From contig NZ_LVYD01000046.1 in the NCBI RefSeq assembly GCF_002077945.1, positions 1 to 64,000 on the forward strand: a stretch of DNA of 64,000 bases. The letters are read 5' to 3'. The stretch comes from Niastella vici (GTDB taxonomy: Bacteria > Bacteroidota > Bacteroidia > Chitinophagales > Chitinophagaceae). Below the pieces are notes generated by a model that was not told the DNA's origin, searched no databases, and saw only the letters and a list, made by a program, of their open reading frames with translations. Every line of letters begins with the position of its first letter. Within the stretch, counting starts at the first letter, position 1. This document shows positions 52,688 to 61,535 of this stretch, one piece after another. The translations under genes and the position numbers were made by a program.

Positions 52688-53719
52688 ATGAAAACCCTAT
52701 TCAAAACAATCCTTGCCAGCCTGCTATTAGTGGCATCATTTTTACCTGTGCGGGCACAGGACCTGCACTTCTCCCAGTTTTTTGAAGCGCCGTTATTGCG
52801 CAACCCTTCATTGGCGGGTATCTTTACCGGCGACATCAGGGTGCAGGGTGTGTACCGCGATCAGTGGAACAGTTTTACGAATGCCTATCGCACAGGATCG
52901 TTAAATGCAGAATATAAAATGCCGGTGGGTGCATCGAATGATTTTATTACCACCGGTATGCAAATGTTATATGATAAGGCTGGAACCGTTGGCCTCACCA
53001 CCACACAATTACTGCCGGCATTGAATTATCATAAATCATTAAGCGATGAAAAAGTAGAGTATTTATCATTGGGATTCATGGGTGGCCTGGTGCGTAAGAG
53101 CATTGATTTAACCAAGATGACCACTAACAATCAATACAACGGCGATTACAATCCAACGGCACCTACGGGCGAAACATTCAATACCCCCAATTTTAATACC
53201 TGGGATGCTTCTGTAGGGATGAGCTATAACACTACTTTTGGTGAATCGGGTCAGAACACGATGTTTTTGGGCGCTGCATATCATCATTTAAATAAACCAA
53301 AAACTTCCTTTTACCGCGATGCCACTACTGCATTGAACCCGAAATATGTTTTTTCGGCGGGTGTAAAATGGCAGGTTGACGACTTTTCCTATTTTACCAT
53401 GTATGCCGATCATTCCCGGCAGGGTACCGTAAATGAAACGATTGCCGGCGGGTTATATTCTTATAATACAGGCAGCTTTGTTGACGATGCCAACTGTGTG
53501 CTGAATTTTGGCGCTTTCTTACGTTGGAAAGATGCTTTTATTCCTGTTGTAAAAGTAGATATGCGATCATTGTCAGTGGCGCTGAGCTATGATGTGAACG
53601 TGTCGCAGCTGAAAACTGCCAGTCAGGGCAGGGGCGGGTTTGAGCTTTCCTTATCGTATATCGGGTTCTTTGATCGTAATAATTCAGCCCGCGATGAAGT
53701 GATGTGTCCGCGGTTTTAG
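52688..53719 (+). CDS. PorP/SprF family outer-membrane protein
   Basis: A 343-residue predicted outer-membrane barrel with a signal peptide ending VRAQ. Signature at the mature start: DLHFSQFFEAPLLRNPSLAGI, followed by VQGVYRDQWNSF. Strand-rich repeats (YFTMYADHSRQGTVNETIAGGLY in parts) run to the end SLSYIGFFDRNN. PorP/SprF proteins are tied to type IX secretion, and copies next to type B sorting-domain proteins help deliver or anchor them (SprF for SprB). It lies 50 bp after the PKD protein gene. Confidence 0.92.
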   Translation: MKTLFKTILASLLLVASFLPVRAQDLHFSQFFEAPLLRNPSLAGIFTGDIRVQGVYRDQWNSFTNAYRTGSLNAEYKMPVGASNDFITTGMQMLYDKAGTVGLTTTQLLPALNYHKSLSDEKVEYLSLGFMGGLVRKSIDLTKMTTNNQYNGDYNPTAPTGETFNTPNFNTWDASVGMSYNTTFGESGQNTMFLGAAYHHLNKPKTSFYRDATTALNPKYVFSAGVKWQVDDFSYFTMYADHSRQGTVNETIAGGLYSYNTGSFVDDANCVLNFGAFLRWKDAFIPVVKVDMRSLSVALSYDVNVSQLKTASQGRGGFELSLSYIGFFDRNNSARDEVMCPRF

Positions 53720-53836
53720 CAGGCATTGTTCGTTCCCGTAAGTAGGTTTTTTATGAGTGGTGATCATTAAATGTGTGTTTGTCTGTACATTACATTTTCT
53801 GTAATTGCAGCACTATTACATATAAAACACCATCAA

Positions 53837-54958
53837 ATGACCCGCGTAACATTGAACATACTGTTTCTGCTTGGCATATGTGCCTGTAGTTTTTCACAAT
53901 CCAAATCGAAGAGCAGCGCTGTAAAAAAACAACCGCTGGCAGTTATTGCCTATTATGCCGGCCAGGCAGCACAGGTTGATAGTTTTGCGGCTGAAAAGCT
54001 GACGCACATCATCTTCAGCTTTTGTCATTTAAAAGGCAACCAACTGGTTGTTGGCAATGCCGGCGATACCCTCACCATTCAACGCCTGGTTGCGTTAAAG
54101 AGCCGGAATCCCCAATTAAAAGTATTATTATCACTCGGTGGGTGGGGCGGTTGTGAAACCTGCTCCGAAGTGTTTTCAACCGATAAAGGACGCGAAGAGT
54201 TTTCGCAATCGGTAAACCATTTACTGGATTATTTCAAGGCTGATGGAATTGACCTCGATTGGGAGTACCCCGCTATTTCAGGCTATCCCGGCCATCGCTT
54301 TGTACCGGAAGACAAACCCAATTTCACCCAGCTGGTAATACAATTGCGTAAGGCCATCGGCACGCAGCACGTGATCAGTTTTGCTGCCGGCGGCTTTAGC
54401 CAGTACCTGCAGGAAGCCATTGAATGGAAAAAAGTAATGGCGGTGGTTGACTTCGTAAATTTAATGACCTACGATCTTATAAATGGTTACAGTACCGTAA
54501 CCGGTCATCATACAGGTTTATATTCTACACCTTTCCAAAAAGAATCGACCGACAATGCCGTCCGTTTCCTTGACTCAGCAGGCATTCCCCGCAATAAACT
54601 GGTTATTGGTGCGGCGTTCTATGCACGCATCTTTGAAAACGTTGACAGTGTAAATAATGGTTTGTACCAGTCCTGTAAATTCAGAAATGGCGTTCCTTTC
54701 AAAGCATTTCCCAAAGTGTTTTCGCCCGACAGCGGATTTGTGTACCACTGGGACCCTATAGCCAAAGCGCCCTGGTTGTATAATGCCAAACAAAAGCTGT
54801 TTGTGACCTATGATGATACTAACTCCATGCGATTGAAAACAGCGTATGCCCGCGATAAAAAACTCACTGGTATTATGTTCTGGCAACTGGGAGAAGATAC
54901 GTTTAGCGGCGGGTTGCTTGATGTGATCTATGAGGAGAAGATGAAGAAAGGAAAGTAA
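53837..54958 (+). CDS. GH18 chitinase
   Basis: A 373-residue secreted glycoside hydrolase that cleaves chitin or related beta-1,4-GlcNAc polymers. I chose the ATG at 53837, which opens the signal MTRVTLNILFLLGICACSFSQ; it may be lipidated (ICAC). The TIM-barrel motif DGIDLDWEYP has Asp139, Asp141 and catalytic Glu143. Other family blocks are LLSLGGWGG, FVNLMTYDL, VIGAAFYAR and GIMFWQLGEDT. No carbohydrate-binding or T9SS domain is fused. It is downstream of PorP/SprF but 117 bp apart. Confidence 0.93.
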   Translation: MTRVTLNILFLLGICACSFSQSKSKSSAVKKQPLAVIAYYAGQAAQVDSFAAEKLTHIIFSFCHLKGNQLVVGNAGDTLTIQRLVALKSRNPQLKVLLSLGGWGGCETCSEVFSTDKGREEFSQSVNHLLDYFKADGIDLDWEYPAISGYPGHRFVPEDKPNFTQLVIQLRKAIGTQHVISFAAGGFSQYLQEAIEWKKVMAVVDFVNLMTYDLINGYSTVTGHHTGLYSTPFQKESTDNAVRFLDSAGIPRNKLVIGAAFYARIFENVDSVNNGLYQSCKFRNGVPFKAFPKVFSPDSGFVYHWDPIAKAPWLYNAKQKLFVTYDDTNSMRLKTAYARDKKLTGIMFWQLGEDTFSGGLLDVIYEEKMKKGK

Positions 54959-54974
54959 ATGTGATGATTTGATA

Positions 54975-55080
54975 ATCCCGCAGAGCGGGACAGGTTGTGA
55001 TAATGGGAATACAGTTTCAGGTTGCAGGTTTCAGGTTGCAGGGCGTCACAAGTTCCTTGTAACCTGAAACCTGATAACTG
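54975..55080. repeat. Intergenic repeat (family A) after the chitinase
   Basis: CCCGCAGAGCGGG hairpin (about 54976-54989), then TTTCAGGTTGCAGGTTTCAGG and inverse CCTTGTAACCTGAAACCTG. It lies between the convergent chitinase and phosphoesterase genes. Confidence 0.65.
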
Positions 55081-55107
55081 CCACATAGCGCATATTGGTC
55101 TCGACTT

Positions 55108-55605
55108 TCAACCTCTCTTACCCAGCTCAATCACCTCACAGTCTTTCATATTATTACCATCGATAACGAACCGGATCAGGGTGCGCACTTTGTGCCAGCC
55201 CTGCATTCCGGCGGCGCCGGGATTCATATGCAGGCATTGCAGTTTATCGTCGAACATGATCTTTAAGATGTGTGAGTGCCCGCAGATAAATAATTGCGCC
55301 GGATTGGCCGTCAATTCCTTTTTTACCGCCGGGTTGTATTTGGGCGGGTAGCCGCCAATGTGGGTCATGAATACGTGTATACCTTCGCAGGTAAAGCGTA
55401 AATTTTCGGGATAAACCGTACGGATATCTTGTGCATCAATATTGCCGTAAACGCCTTTTAATGGTTTAAAGGCAGCCAGTTTATTGGCGAGCGCTATATC
55501 ACCGAAATCACCGGCATGCCATATTTCATCGCAGTTTTCAAAATGTTTGAAAACTGCGTCATCGAGATAACCATGCGTATCGGATATTAACCCGATTCGT
55601 GTCAT
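55108..55605 (-). CDS. YfcE/MJ0936-type metallophosphoesterase
   Basis: A 165-residue calcineurin-like phosphodiesterase, cytosolic. The metal-ligand blocks are complete: GLISDTHGYL (Asp9, His11), IWHAGDFGD, VYGNID, VFMTHIGGYPPKY and FICGHSHILK, then HMNPGAAG. Members hydrolyse model phosphodiesters and cyclic nucleotides in vitro; the native substrate is unknown. The next gene on the same strand (55640-56095) lies 34 bp upstream and may be co-transcribed. Confidence 0.92.
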   Translation of the reverse strand: MTRIGLISDTHGYLDDAVFKHFENCDEIWHAGDFGDIALANKLAAFKPLKGVYGNIDAQDIRTVYPENLRFTCEGIHVFMTHIGGYPPKYNPAVKKELTANPAQLFICGHSHILKIMFDDKLQCLHMNPGAAGMQGWHKVRTLIRFVIDGNNMKDCEVIELGKRG

Positions 55606-55639
55606 AACTTATTATTAGTGGTTGATGAAATACTACTCA

Positions 55640-56095
55640 CTATTGTCTGTTCATCAATAACCATTGCGTTTCTTCTTCAGCCAGTTTTTTGATCGTATCC
55701 AGGGTTTCTGTCCAGTTCTTTTCGGCATGGGCTAACATCACCTGGGAAGGTATATTATCCTGGGTCATTTGTAACAAAATGCCATTTCCTTCGGGGGTGA
55801 TGGTGAAGGTGATGGCTGAATAATTCTCCGGACTGTCTTCGGTAGCCGAGAACACACTCCAGTAGTTATAGGATAATTTTTTTTCCGCTTCAAAATGTAG
55901 CAGGGTACCTTTGTCTTTCACTTCTTTATCCTTGTACACAAACGTAAAGGCGATGGGGCTTCCGGTTTGCCAGTCGGTGATCATTTGCACGCCCAGCCAT
56001 TGTTCAATCCATTCGTTGTCGGTTAAAATGGTCCAAACTTTCAAAGGGGTAGCATCAATGTGTCTTTCTTTGGTAAGGATTAGATTCTTCTTCAT
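55640..56095 (-). CDS. SRPBCC / AHSA1 domain protein
   Basis: A 151-residue single-domain protein of the START-like SRPBCC superfamily. It has the AHSA1-type pattern RHIDATPLKVWTILTDNEWIEQWLG, GSPIAFTFVYKDKEVKDKGTLL and a C-terminal helix MLAHAEKNWTETLDTIKKL. Such proteins bind hydrophobic ligands; the ligand here is unknown. It precedes the phosphoesterase gene by 34 bp. The 300-bp region between it and the divergent gene at 56396 shows no gene. Confidence 0.87.
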   Translation of the reverse strand: MKKNLILTKERHIDATPLKVWTILTDNEWIEQWLGVQMITDWQTGSPIAFTFVYKDKEVKDKGTLLHFEAEKKLSYNYWSVFSATEDSPENYSAITFTITPEGNGILLQMTQDNIPSQVMLAHAEKNWTETLDTIKKLAEEETQWLLMNRQ

Positions 56096-56395
56096 TTATA
56101 ATTGTTTAGTGATTTTAGCCAGGTTACAAAATTAAGGGCTGCAAGATACATGGCCATCGTACAATTAGCAAGGGATAATAAATATTCATTAACTTTAGGT
56201 CAACGAGCTTTGCCATGCCATTCTTTCGCAATTTTACCTATTGGATCGATAAACGGAGCTGGAAATATGTTTTCCTGCTAAAAACGCTTGAGCTTTCTCT
56301 ATAAGGCCCGTCCACGCTATTTATTACATATTGTTGTTTAGCAAAATAGCCTGCGGGCATATTTGCTTCATTATTCACATTAGTAACTTGTAATT

Positions 56396-57553
56396 ATGTC
56401 ATATTACTATAAATTAGGGAACATTCCTCACAAGCGTCATACCCAGTTCCGTAAACCGGATGGTACATTATATGCAGAACAATTGTTCTCTACCGAAGGG
56501 TTCTCCAATGATTATTCACTATTGTACCATTGCCATCCGCCTACCGATATCATTAAAACAGAACCTTCATACGATGTGTCACCAAAGGTGGCCGAGGAAA
56601 AAATGCTGAAGCACCGCAGTTTTGAGGGTTTTAATATAAAACCAGCCCCCGATTACCTGCAGAGCCGTACGCCGGTACTGGTGAACAATGATTGTCACAT
56701 TGTACTGGCCGCGCCTCAGGACGGCATGCATGATTATTATTTTAAAAATGCCGATGCCGATGAAATGATCTTCATACACGAAGGCGAAGGGGTATTACGC
56801 ACCATGTACGGCGAATTGCCGTTTTCGTATGGCGATTACCTGGTGGTTCCTCGCGGCACCATTTACCAGGTGCAGTTCAGGAACAAGAGCAACCGCCTTT
56901 TTATCGTGGAATCATTCAGTCCCATCCGCTTTCCCAAAAAATACCTGAGCAAGTACGGACAGTTGATGGAACATTCGCCTTTTTGCGAACGGGATATAAG
57001 ACCACCCCAGAACCTGCCCACCTTTGATAAGAAAGGTGATTTTTTGATCAGGACCAAAAAGCGCGGCATGATGTATAACCTGCATTATGGCCATCATCCA
57101 TTCGATGTAATAGGGTGGGACGGGTATTGTTATCCGTTTGCATTCAGCATTCATGATTTTGAGCCTATCACGGGGCGGGTGCACCAGCCACCGCCGGTTC
57201 ACCAAACGTTTGAAGCTAATAACTTCGTGGTTTGTTCATTTTGTCCGCGGTTATTCGATTATCATCCGCAATCGGTGCCGGCTCCATATAATCACAGTAA
57301 TATTGACAGTGATGAAGTATTGTATTATGTGGATGGCGATTTTATGAGCCGTAAGAATGTGACCCGCGGCATGATCACGTTGCATCCCGGCGGCATACCG
57401 CATGGCCCGCATCCCGGCGCAGTGGAAAGAAGTATCGGGGCGAAGGAAACAAAGGAGCTGGCGGTAATGGTAGATACTTTTCATCCGTTGCAGCTTACAA
57501 AAGAAGCGCTGGGTATTGAGAATCCTGATTATACGATGAGCTGGGCGGAGTGA
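56396..57553 (+). CDS. hmgA: Homogentisate 1,2-dioxygenase
   Basis: Iron enzyme that opens the ring of homogentisate in tyrosine and phenylalanine breakdown. The 385 residues show YHCHPPTDI, PVLVNNDCHIVLAAPQ, EMIFIHEGEGVL, YGDYLVVPRGTIYQV, CPRLFDYHPQSVPAPYNHSN, DEVLYYVDGDF and MITLHPGGIPHGPHPGA. The last three blocks carry the Fe-ligand His and Glu of the family. It is shorter than the roughly 430-residue human enzyme. No other gene of the pathway is adjacent, so the fumarylacetoacetate steps lie elsewhere. Confidence 0.92.
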   Translation: MSYYYKLGNIPHKRHTQFRKPDGTLYAEQLFSTEGFSNDYSLLYHCHPPTDIIKTEPSYDVSPKVAEEKMLKHRSFEGFNIKPAPDYLQSRTPVLVNNDCHIVLAAPQDGMHDYYFKNADADEMIFIHEGEGVLRTMYGELPFSYGDYLVVPRGTIYQVQFRNKSNRLFIVESFSPIRFPKKYLSKYGQLMEHSPFCERDIRPPQNLPTFDKKGDFLIRTKKRGMMYNLHYGHHPFDVIGWDGYCYPFAFSIHDFEPITGRVHQPPPVHQTFEANNFVVCSFCPRLFDYHPQSVPAPYNHSNIDSDEVLYYVDGDFMSRKNVTRGMITLHPGGIPHGPHPGAVERSIGAKETKELAVMVDTFHPLQLTKEALGIENPDYTMSWAE

Positions 57554-57595
57554 GAAGACGAAAAATGAAGAATGAAAAATATAAAATGAAAAAGG

Positions 57596-57625
57596 AAAGC
57601 TCCTGGTTGTGCCGGGAGCTTTTTT
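57596..57625 (+). terminator. Intrinsic terminator after hmgA
   Basis: AAAGCTCCTGG with CCGGGAGCTTT (one G-U), 5-nt loop, then T-run to 57625. Confidence 0.85.
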
Positions 57626-57699
57626 ACGCTCCATGACGGCGGAATTTGCTTTTAAGTGGAATCTTATTTAGATCGCTGTGTAATATAATGTACATTAAT

Positions 57700-57707
57700 T
57701 ACCTTTG
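57700..57707 (+). promoter_or_regulatory. acnB promoter -7 box TACCTTTG
   Basis: TACCTTTG fits TAnnTTTG and lies 27 bp before the acnB ATG. No good -33 TTTG is seen. Confidence 0.45.
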
Positions 57708-57734
57708 CAAACTAGCATCAAAAAAGAAAATTAT

Positions 57735-60536
57735 ATGAGCCGTTATAATGAGTACCTTAAGGAAATTGAAGAAAGAAAAGGTCAGGACCTTCACCCGAAG
57801 CCGATCGATGGTGCCGAATTGCTTAGTGAGATCATTGCGCAAATAAAAGACCCCAAAAATGCGCATAGGAAAGATTCACTCAATTTCTTTATTTATAATG
57901 TGTTGCCGGGAACTACGAGTGCCGCTGGTGTGAAAGCTGCCTTTTTAAAGGAAATCATTCTTGGCACTTCCAAAGTTGAAGAAATTACACCCGCTTTTGC
58001 TTTTGAGCTGTTATCACACATGAAAGGGGGGCCTTCAATTGAAGTATTGCTGGACCTGGCCCTTGGTAATGATGCGGCTATTGCCAAAGAAGCTGCAAAA
58101 GTGTTAAAAACACAGGTATTCCTCTATGATGCCGATACAGACCGCCTGAAAGAGGCATTCAAAAACGAAAATGCAATAGCAAAAGATATACTTGAAAGTT
58201 ACGCAAAGGCTGAGTTTTTCACCAAACTGCCCGACGTACCTGAAGAAATTAAGGTAGTTACTTTTATAGCTGGTGAAGGTGATATTTCAACCGATCTGCT
58301 CTCTCCGGGTAACCAGGCCCACTCCCGTTCAGATCGTGAATTGCATGGTAAATGCATGATCACCCCCCAGGCGCAAGCCGAGATCAGAAAGCTGCAGGCA
58401 CAACATCCTGACAAAAGCGTGATGCTGATCGCTGAAAAAGGCACCATGGGCGTAGGGTCATCAAGAATGTCTGGGGTAAATAATGTGGCACTTTGGACGG
58501 GCAAACAAGCAAGCCCCTATATTCCTTTTGTTAACATTGCCCCCATTGTAGGTGGTACAAACGGAATTTCTCCCATTTTCCTTACCACTGTTGACGTTAC
58601 AGGCGGAATTGGTATTGACCTTAAAAACTGGGTAAAAAAGGTAGATGAAAATGGCAAGGTTATCCGCAATGAAAATGGTGAACCTATTCTCGAAGAAGTA
58701 TATTCTGTTGCTACCGGCACTGTTCTTACCATCAACACCAGGACAAAGAAATTATATAATGGCGACCGGGAACTAATTGACATTTCGAAGGCATTTACGC
58801 CTCAGAAAAAGGAATTTATCAGGGCTGGCGGTTCATACGCTATCGTATTCGGTAAAAAGATCCAGACGATCGCAGCGAAGGTCTTAGGTATAGAACCCAC
58901 TCCTGTATTTGCTCCGTCAAAAGAGATCTCCAATGAGGGACAAGGTCTTACTGCAGTAGAAAAGATCTTTAACAGGAACGCTGTTGGCATTACTCCGGGC
59001 AAAGTATTACATGCCGGATCAGATGTTCGTGTAGAAGTGAATATCGTAGGTTCTCAGGATACTACCGGACTTATGACTGCTCAGGAACTGGAGTCAATGG
59101 CAGCCACTGTGATTTCGCCTATTGTTGACGGTGCTTACCAATCAGGCTGTCACACCGCTTCGGTATGGGATAAGAAGGCGCAGGCCAATATTCCAAAACT
59201 CATGAAGTTCATGAATGATTTTGGATTGATCACCGCCCGTGACCCCAAAAGCGAATATCATTCCATGACAGATGTAATTCACAAAGTACTCAACGATATT
59301 ACAGTAGATGAGTGGGCGATCATCATTGGTGGTGATTCTCACACAAGAATGTCGAAAGGCGTTGCATTTGGAGCTGACTCAGGTACCGTTGCGCTGGCAT
59401 TGGCCACTGGTGAAGCATCCATGCCAATTCCGGAATCAGTGAAAGTAACCTTCAAAGGAGAAATGAAGGATCACATGGATTTTCGTGATGTAGTGCATGC
59501 TACCCAGGCGCAAATGCTTCAGAAATTTGGCGGCGAGAACGTTTTCCAGGGCAGGATCATTGAAGTGCACATTGGAACGCTTCCTGCTGACCAGGCGTTT
59601 ACCTTTACAGACTGGACGGCAGAAATGAAGGCCAAAGCTTCTATCTGTATTAGTGAAGATGACACCCTGATCAAATCACTGGAGATTGCGAAAGGCAGGA
59701 TCCAGATCATGATCGACAAGGGCATGGATAACAGCAGACAGGTGCTGAGGGGATTGATCAATAAAGCTGATAAGAGGATCGCAGAAATTAAATCAGGCGA
59801 AAAACCTGCTTTAAAACCAGATGCGAATGCGAAATATTACGCTGAAGTGGTGATTGACCTGGATGTGATCGCAGAACCAATGATCGCTGACCCCGATGTT
59901 AATAATGCAGACGTTTCCAAGCGCTATACCCACGATACCATTCGTGCGCTTTCTTACTATAATGGCGAGAAAAAAGTAGATCTTGGTTTCGTAGGATCAT
60001 GCATGGTGCACAAAGGCGATTTGAAAATTGTTTCTCAAATGCTGAAGAACCTGGAAAAACAACAAGGTAAGGTTGAGTTTCGTGCACCGCTTGTAGTGGC
60101 AGCACCAACTTACAATATCATCGATGAACTCCATGCTGAAGGCGATTGGGAAATTCTGCAGAAGTATTCTGGTTTCGAATTCAATGATAATGCGCCGAAA
60201 GGAACAGCACGTACCGAATACGAAAACATGATGTATCTCGAGCGTCCGGGTTGTAACCTTTGCATGGGTAACCAGGAAAAAGCAGCTAAAGGTGATACGG
60301 TGATGGCAACCTCAACCCGTCTTTTCCAGGGAAGGGTCGTTGAAGATTCCGACCGTAAAAAAGGAGAGTCCCTTCTTGCGTCCACACCAGTAGTTGTGCT
60401 TTCTGCAATTCTTGGAAGAATTCCTAATATGGATGAATATAAAGCTGCAGTAGTTGGTATCGATCTTACTAAGTTCGCGCCTCCCCTTAAGAACTTAACC
60501 TCGAGCCCAATACGCAAAGACAATCTTTCTTATTAA
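57735..60536 (+). CDS. acnB: Aconitate hydratase B (bifunctional with 2-methylisocitrate dehydratase)
   Basis: An AcnB-type aconitase of 933 residues; AcnB members act on citrate/isocitrate and on 2-methylisocitrate. I chose the ATG at 57735 (MSRYNEYLKEIEERKGQDLHPKPIDG); ten upstream codons fall in the promoter region. The N-terminal helical HEAT-like domain and the swivelling domain precede the Fe-S domains, the order that separates AcnB from the mitochondrial type. Ligand cysteines are Cys756 (GSCMVHKGD) and Cys840/Cys843 (RPGCNLCMG). It is longer than E. coli AcnB (865 residues). IIGGDSHTRMSKGVAFGADSG is present. It is a second aconitase beside the one at 43720. Confidence 0.94.
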   Translation: MSRYNEYLKEIEERKGQDLHPKPIDGAELLSEIIAQIKDPKNAHRKDSLNFFIYNVLPGTTSAAGVKAAFLKEIILGTSKVEEITPAFAFELLSHMKGGPSIEVLLDLALGNDAAIAKEAAKVLKTQVFLYDADTDRLKEAFKNENAIAKDILESYAKAEFFTKLPDVPEEIKVVTFIAGEGDISTDLLSPGNQAHSRSDRELHGKCMITPQAQAEIRKLQAQHPDKSVMLIAEKGTMGVGSSRMSGVNNVALWTGKQASPYIPFVNIAPIVGGTNGISPIFLTTVDVTGGIGIDLKNWVKKVDENGKVIRNENGEPILEEVYSVATGTVLTINTRTKKLYNGDRELIDISKAFTPQKKEFIRAGGSYAIVFGKKIQTIAAKVLGIEPTPVFAPSKEISNEGQGLTAVEKIFNRNAVGITPGKVLHAGSDVRVEVNIVGSQDTTGLMTAQELESMAATVISPIVDGAYQSGCHTASVWDKKAQANIPKLMKFMNDFGLITARDPKSEYHSMTDVIHKVLNDITVDEWAIIIGGDSHTRMSKGVAFGADSGTVALALATGEASMPIPESVKVTFKGEMKDHMDFRDVVHATQAQMLQKFGGENVFQGRIIEVHIGTLPADQAFTFTDWTAEMKAKASICISEDDTLIKSLEIAKGRIQIMIDKGMDNSRQVLRGLINKADKRIAEIKSGEKPALKPDANAKYYAEVVIDLDVIAEPMIADPDVNNADVSKRYTHDTIRALSYYNGEKKVDLGFVGSCMVHKGDLKIVSQMLKNLEKQQGKVEFRAPLVVAAPTYNIIDELHAEGDWEILQKYSGFEFNDNAPKGTARTEYENMMYLERPGCNLCMGNQEKAAKGDTVMATSTRLFQGRVVEDSDRKKGESLLASTPVVVLSAILGRIPNMDEYKAAVVGIDLTKFAPPLKNLTSSPIRKDNLSY

Positions 60537-60603
60537 CGCTTTAAACCGCCATAAATCATTTTATAGATTAGCTATATAATGATAAAGGAGAGCAAAGAGA
60601 CCG

Positions 60604-60637
60604 AAAGGTTTCCCGATACATCGGGAGACCTTTTTTT
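60604..60637 (+). terminator. Intrinsic terminator after acnB
   Basis: GGTTTCCCGA (60607-60616) pairs with TCGGGAGACC (60621-60630), one G-U, loop TACA, followed by seven T. Confidence 0.9.
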
Positions 60638-60823
60638 ATGCGCGTCAGGCATGTATATCAACTCACCAGGCTAAGTTATTCTAACAAACTGCCGTATACC
60701 GGTTGGTAGGTACGGAGGTGTTAGAGGACAGTGAGGGAAACTAATCCCTCAATTCCTTAAAATATCCTATTCGCCTCATCGTCTGCCCTTAACAGGGGCC
60801 GGCGATTTTTTTTAGGAAAAAGC

Positions 60824-60855
60824 TTGGCAGTATCAAATTTTCTGGTTTAACTTTG
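60824..60855 (+). promoter_or_regulatory. Exporter operon promoter: TTGG-N20-TAACTTTG
   Basis: TTGG at 60824-60827 and TAACTTTG at 60848-60855, 20 bp apart, fit the Bacteroidota promoter. The start site would fall within the adjacent operator, which explains autorepression. Confidence 0.6.
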
Positions 60856-60856
60856 T

Positions 60857-60876
60857 GTTTAACCAAATGGTTAAAC
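60857..60876 (+). promoter_or_regulatory. TetR-type operator, perfect palindrome
   Basis: GTTTAACCA-AA-TGGTTAAAC is a perfect 9-bp inverted repeat with a 2-bp centre, sitting immediately after the -7 box and ending 3 bp before the regulator start. Confidence 0.8.
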
Positions 60877-60879
60877 TTT

Positions 60880-61497
60880 GTGGCTAAAGAAATAAAAAAC
60901 GATACCAGTACAGAAGAGAAGATCCTGGCAGCTGCCAAACAGGTATTTATGGAAAAGGGCATCGATGGCGCCCGTATGCAGGATATCGCCGATAAGGCCG
61001 GCATCAATAAAGCCTTGTTACACTATTACTTCCGCAGTAAGGACAAGTTGTTTGAGATGATATTTATGGAAGCGGCCAGGCAATTCCTGCCTAAGGTAAC
61101 CTCCATTATGTCATCGGAACTGCCGCTGTATGAAAAAGTAGAGAAGTTTGTAAACGAGTACATTGACACGTTGTTACAAAATCCGACGTTGCCCATTTTT
61201 ATCCTGAATGAGATCAACAGGAACCCGAAAGACGCCATTAAAAAGATCTTTGGCAATCAACGTCCGCCCATTGACAAAGTAGAGGAGCATATAGCGAAAC
61301 TGGTAAAGAAAGGGGAAATAAAGCCTGTAAAAGGATATGAACTGATGATCAATATGGTTTCTCTGTGCATCTTTCCCTTCCTGGCGAGGCCCATGGTTCA
61401 ATGGATAACAAAAACCAATGATGAGGAGTTTTTGCAGTTGATGGAACTGCGAAAAAAGTCGGTGGTCAGGTTTGTAATAGACTCAATTAAGAAATAA
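60880..61497 (+). CDS. TetR family repressor of the exporter operon
   Basis: A 205-residue regulator. I chose the GTG at 60880 (MAKEIKNDTSTEEKILAAAK) because the TTG at 60853 overlaps the -7 box and its nine extra codons are operator sequence. The HTH is at about 14-60: ILAAAKQVFMEKGIDGARMQ, DIADKAGINKALLHYYFRSK. The C-terminal ligand and dimer domain is divergent, as usual. It lies 38 bp before the TolC gene, and operator copies flank it, so it probably represses itself and the exporter and is released by an exported compound. Confidence 0.9.
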   Translation: MAKEIKNDTSTEEKILAAAKQVFMEKGIDGARMQDIADKAGINKALLHYYFRSKDKLFEMIFMEAARQFLPKVTSIMSSELPLYEKVEKFVNEYIDTLLQNPTLPIFILNEINRNPKDAIKKIFGNQRPPIDKVEEHIAKLVKKGEIKPVKGYELMINMVSLCIFPFLARPMVQWITKTNDEEFLQLMELRKKSVVRFVIDSIKK

Positions 61498-61512
61498 ATT
61501 TTTTTATCATGT

Positions 61513-61532
61513 TATTAACTAAATGGTTAAAC
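61513..61532 (+). promoter_or_regulatory. Second TetR operator copy before tolC-like gene
   Basis: The 20 bp match the first operator at 17 of 20 positions; the right half TGGTTAAAC is identical, the left half is degenerate. It ends 3 bp before the TolC-like ATG, so binding here could block either a local promoter or translation initiation sites. Confidence 0.7.
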
Positions 61533-61535
61533 CTT

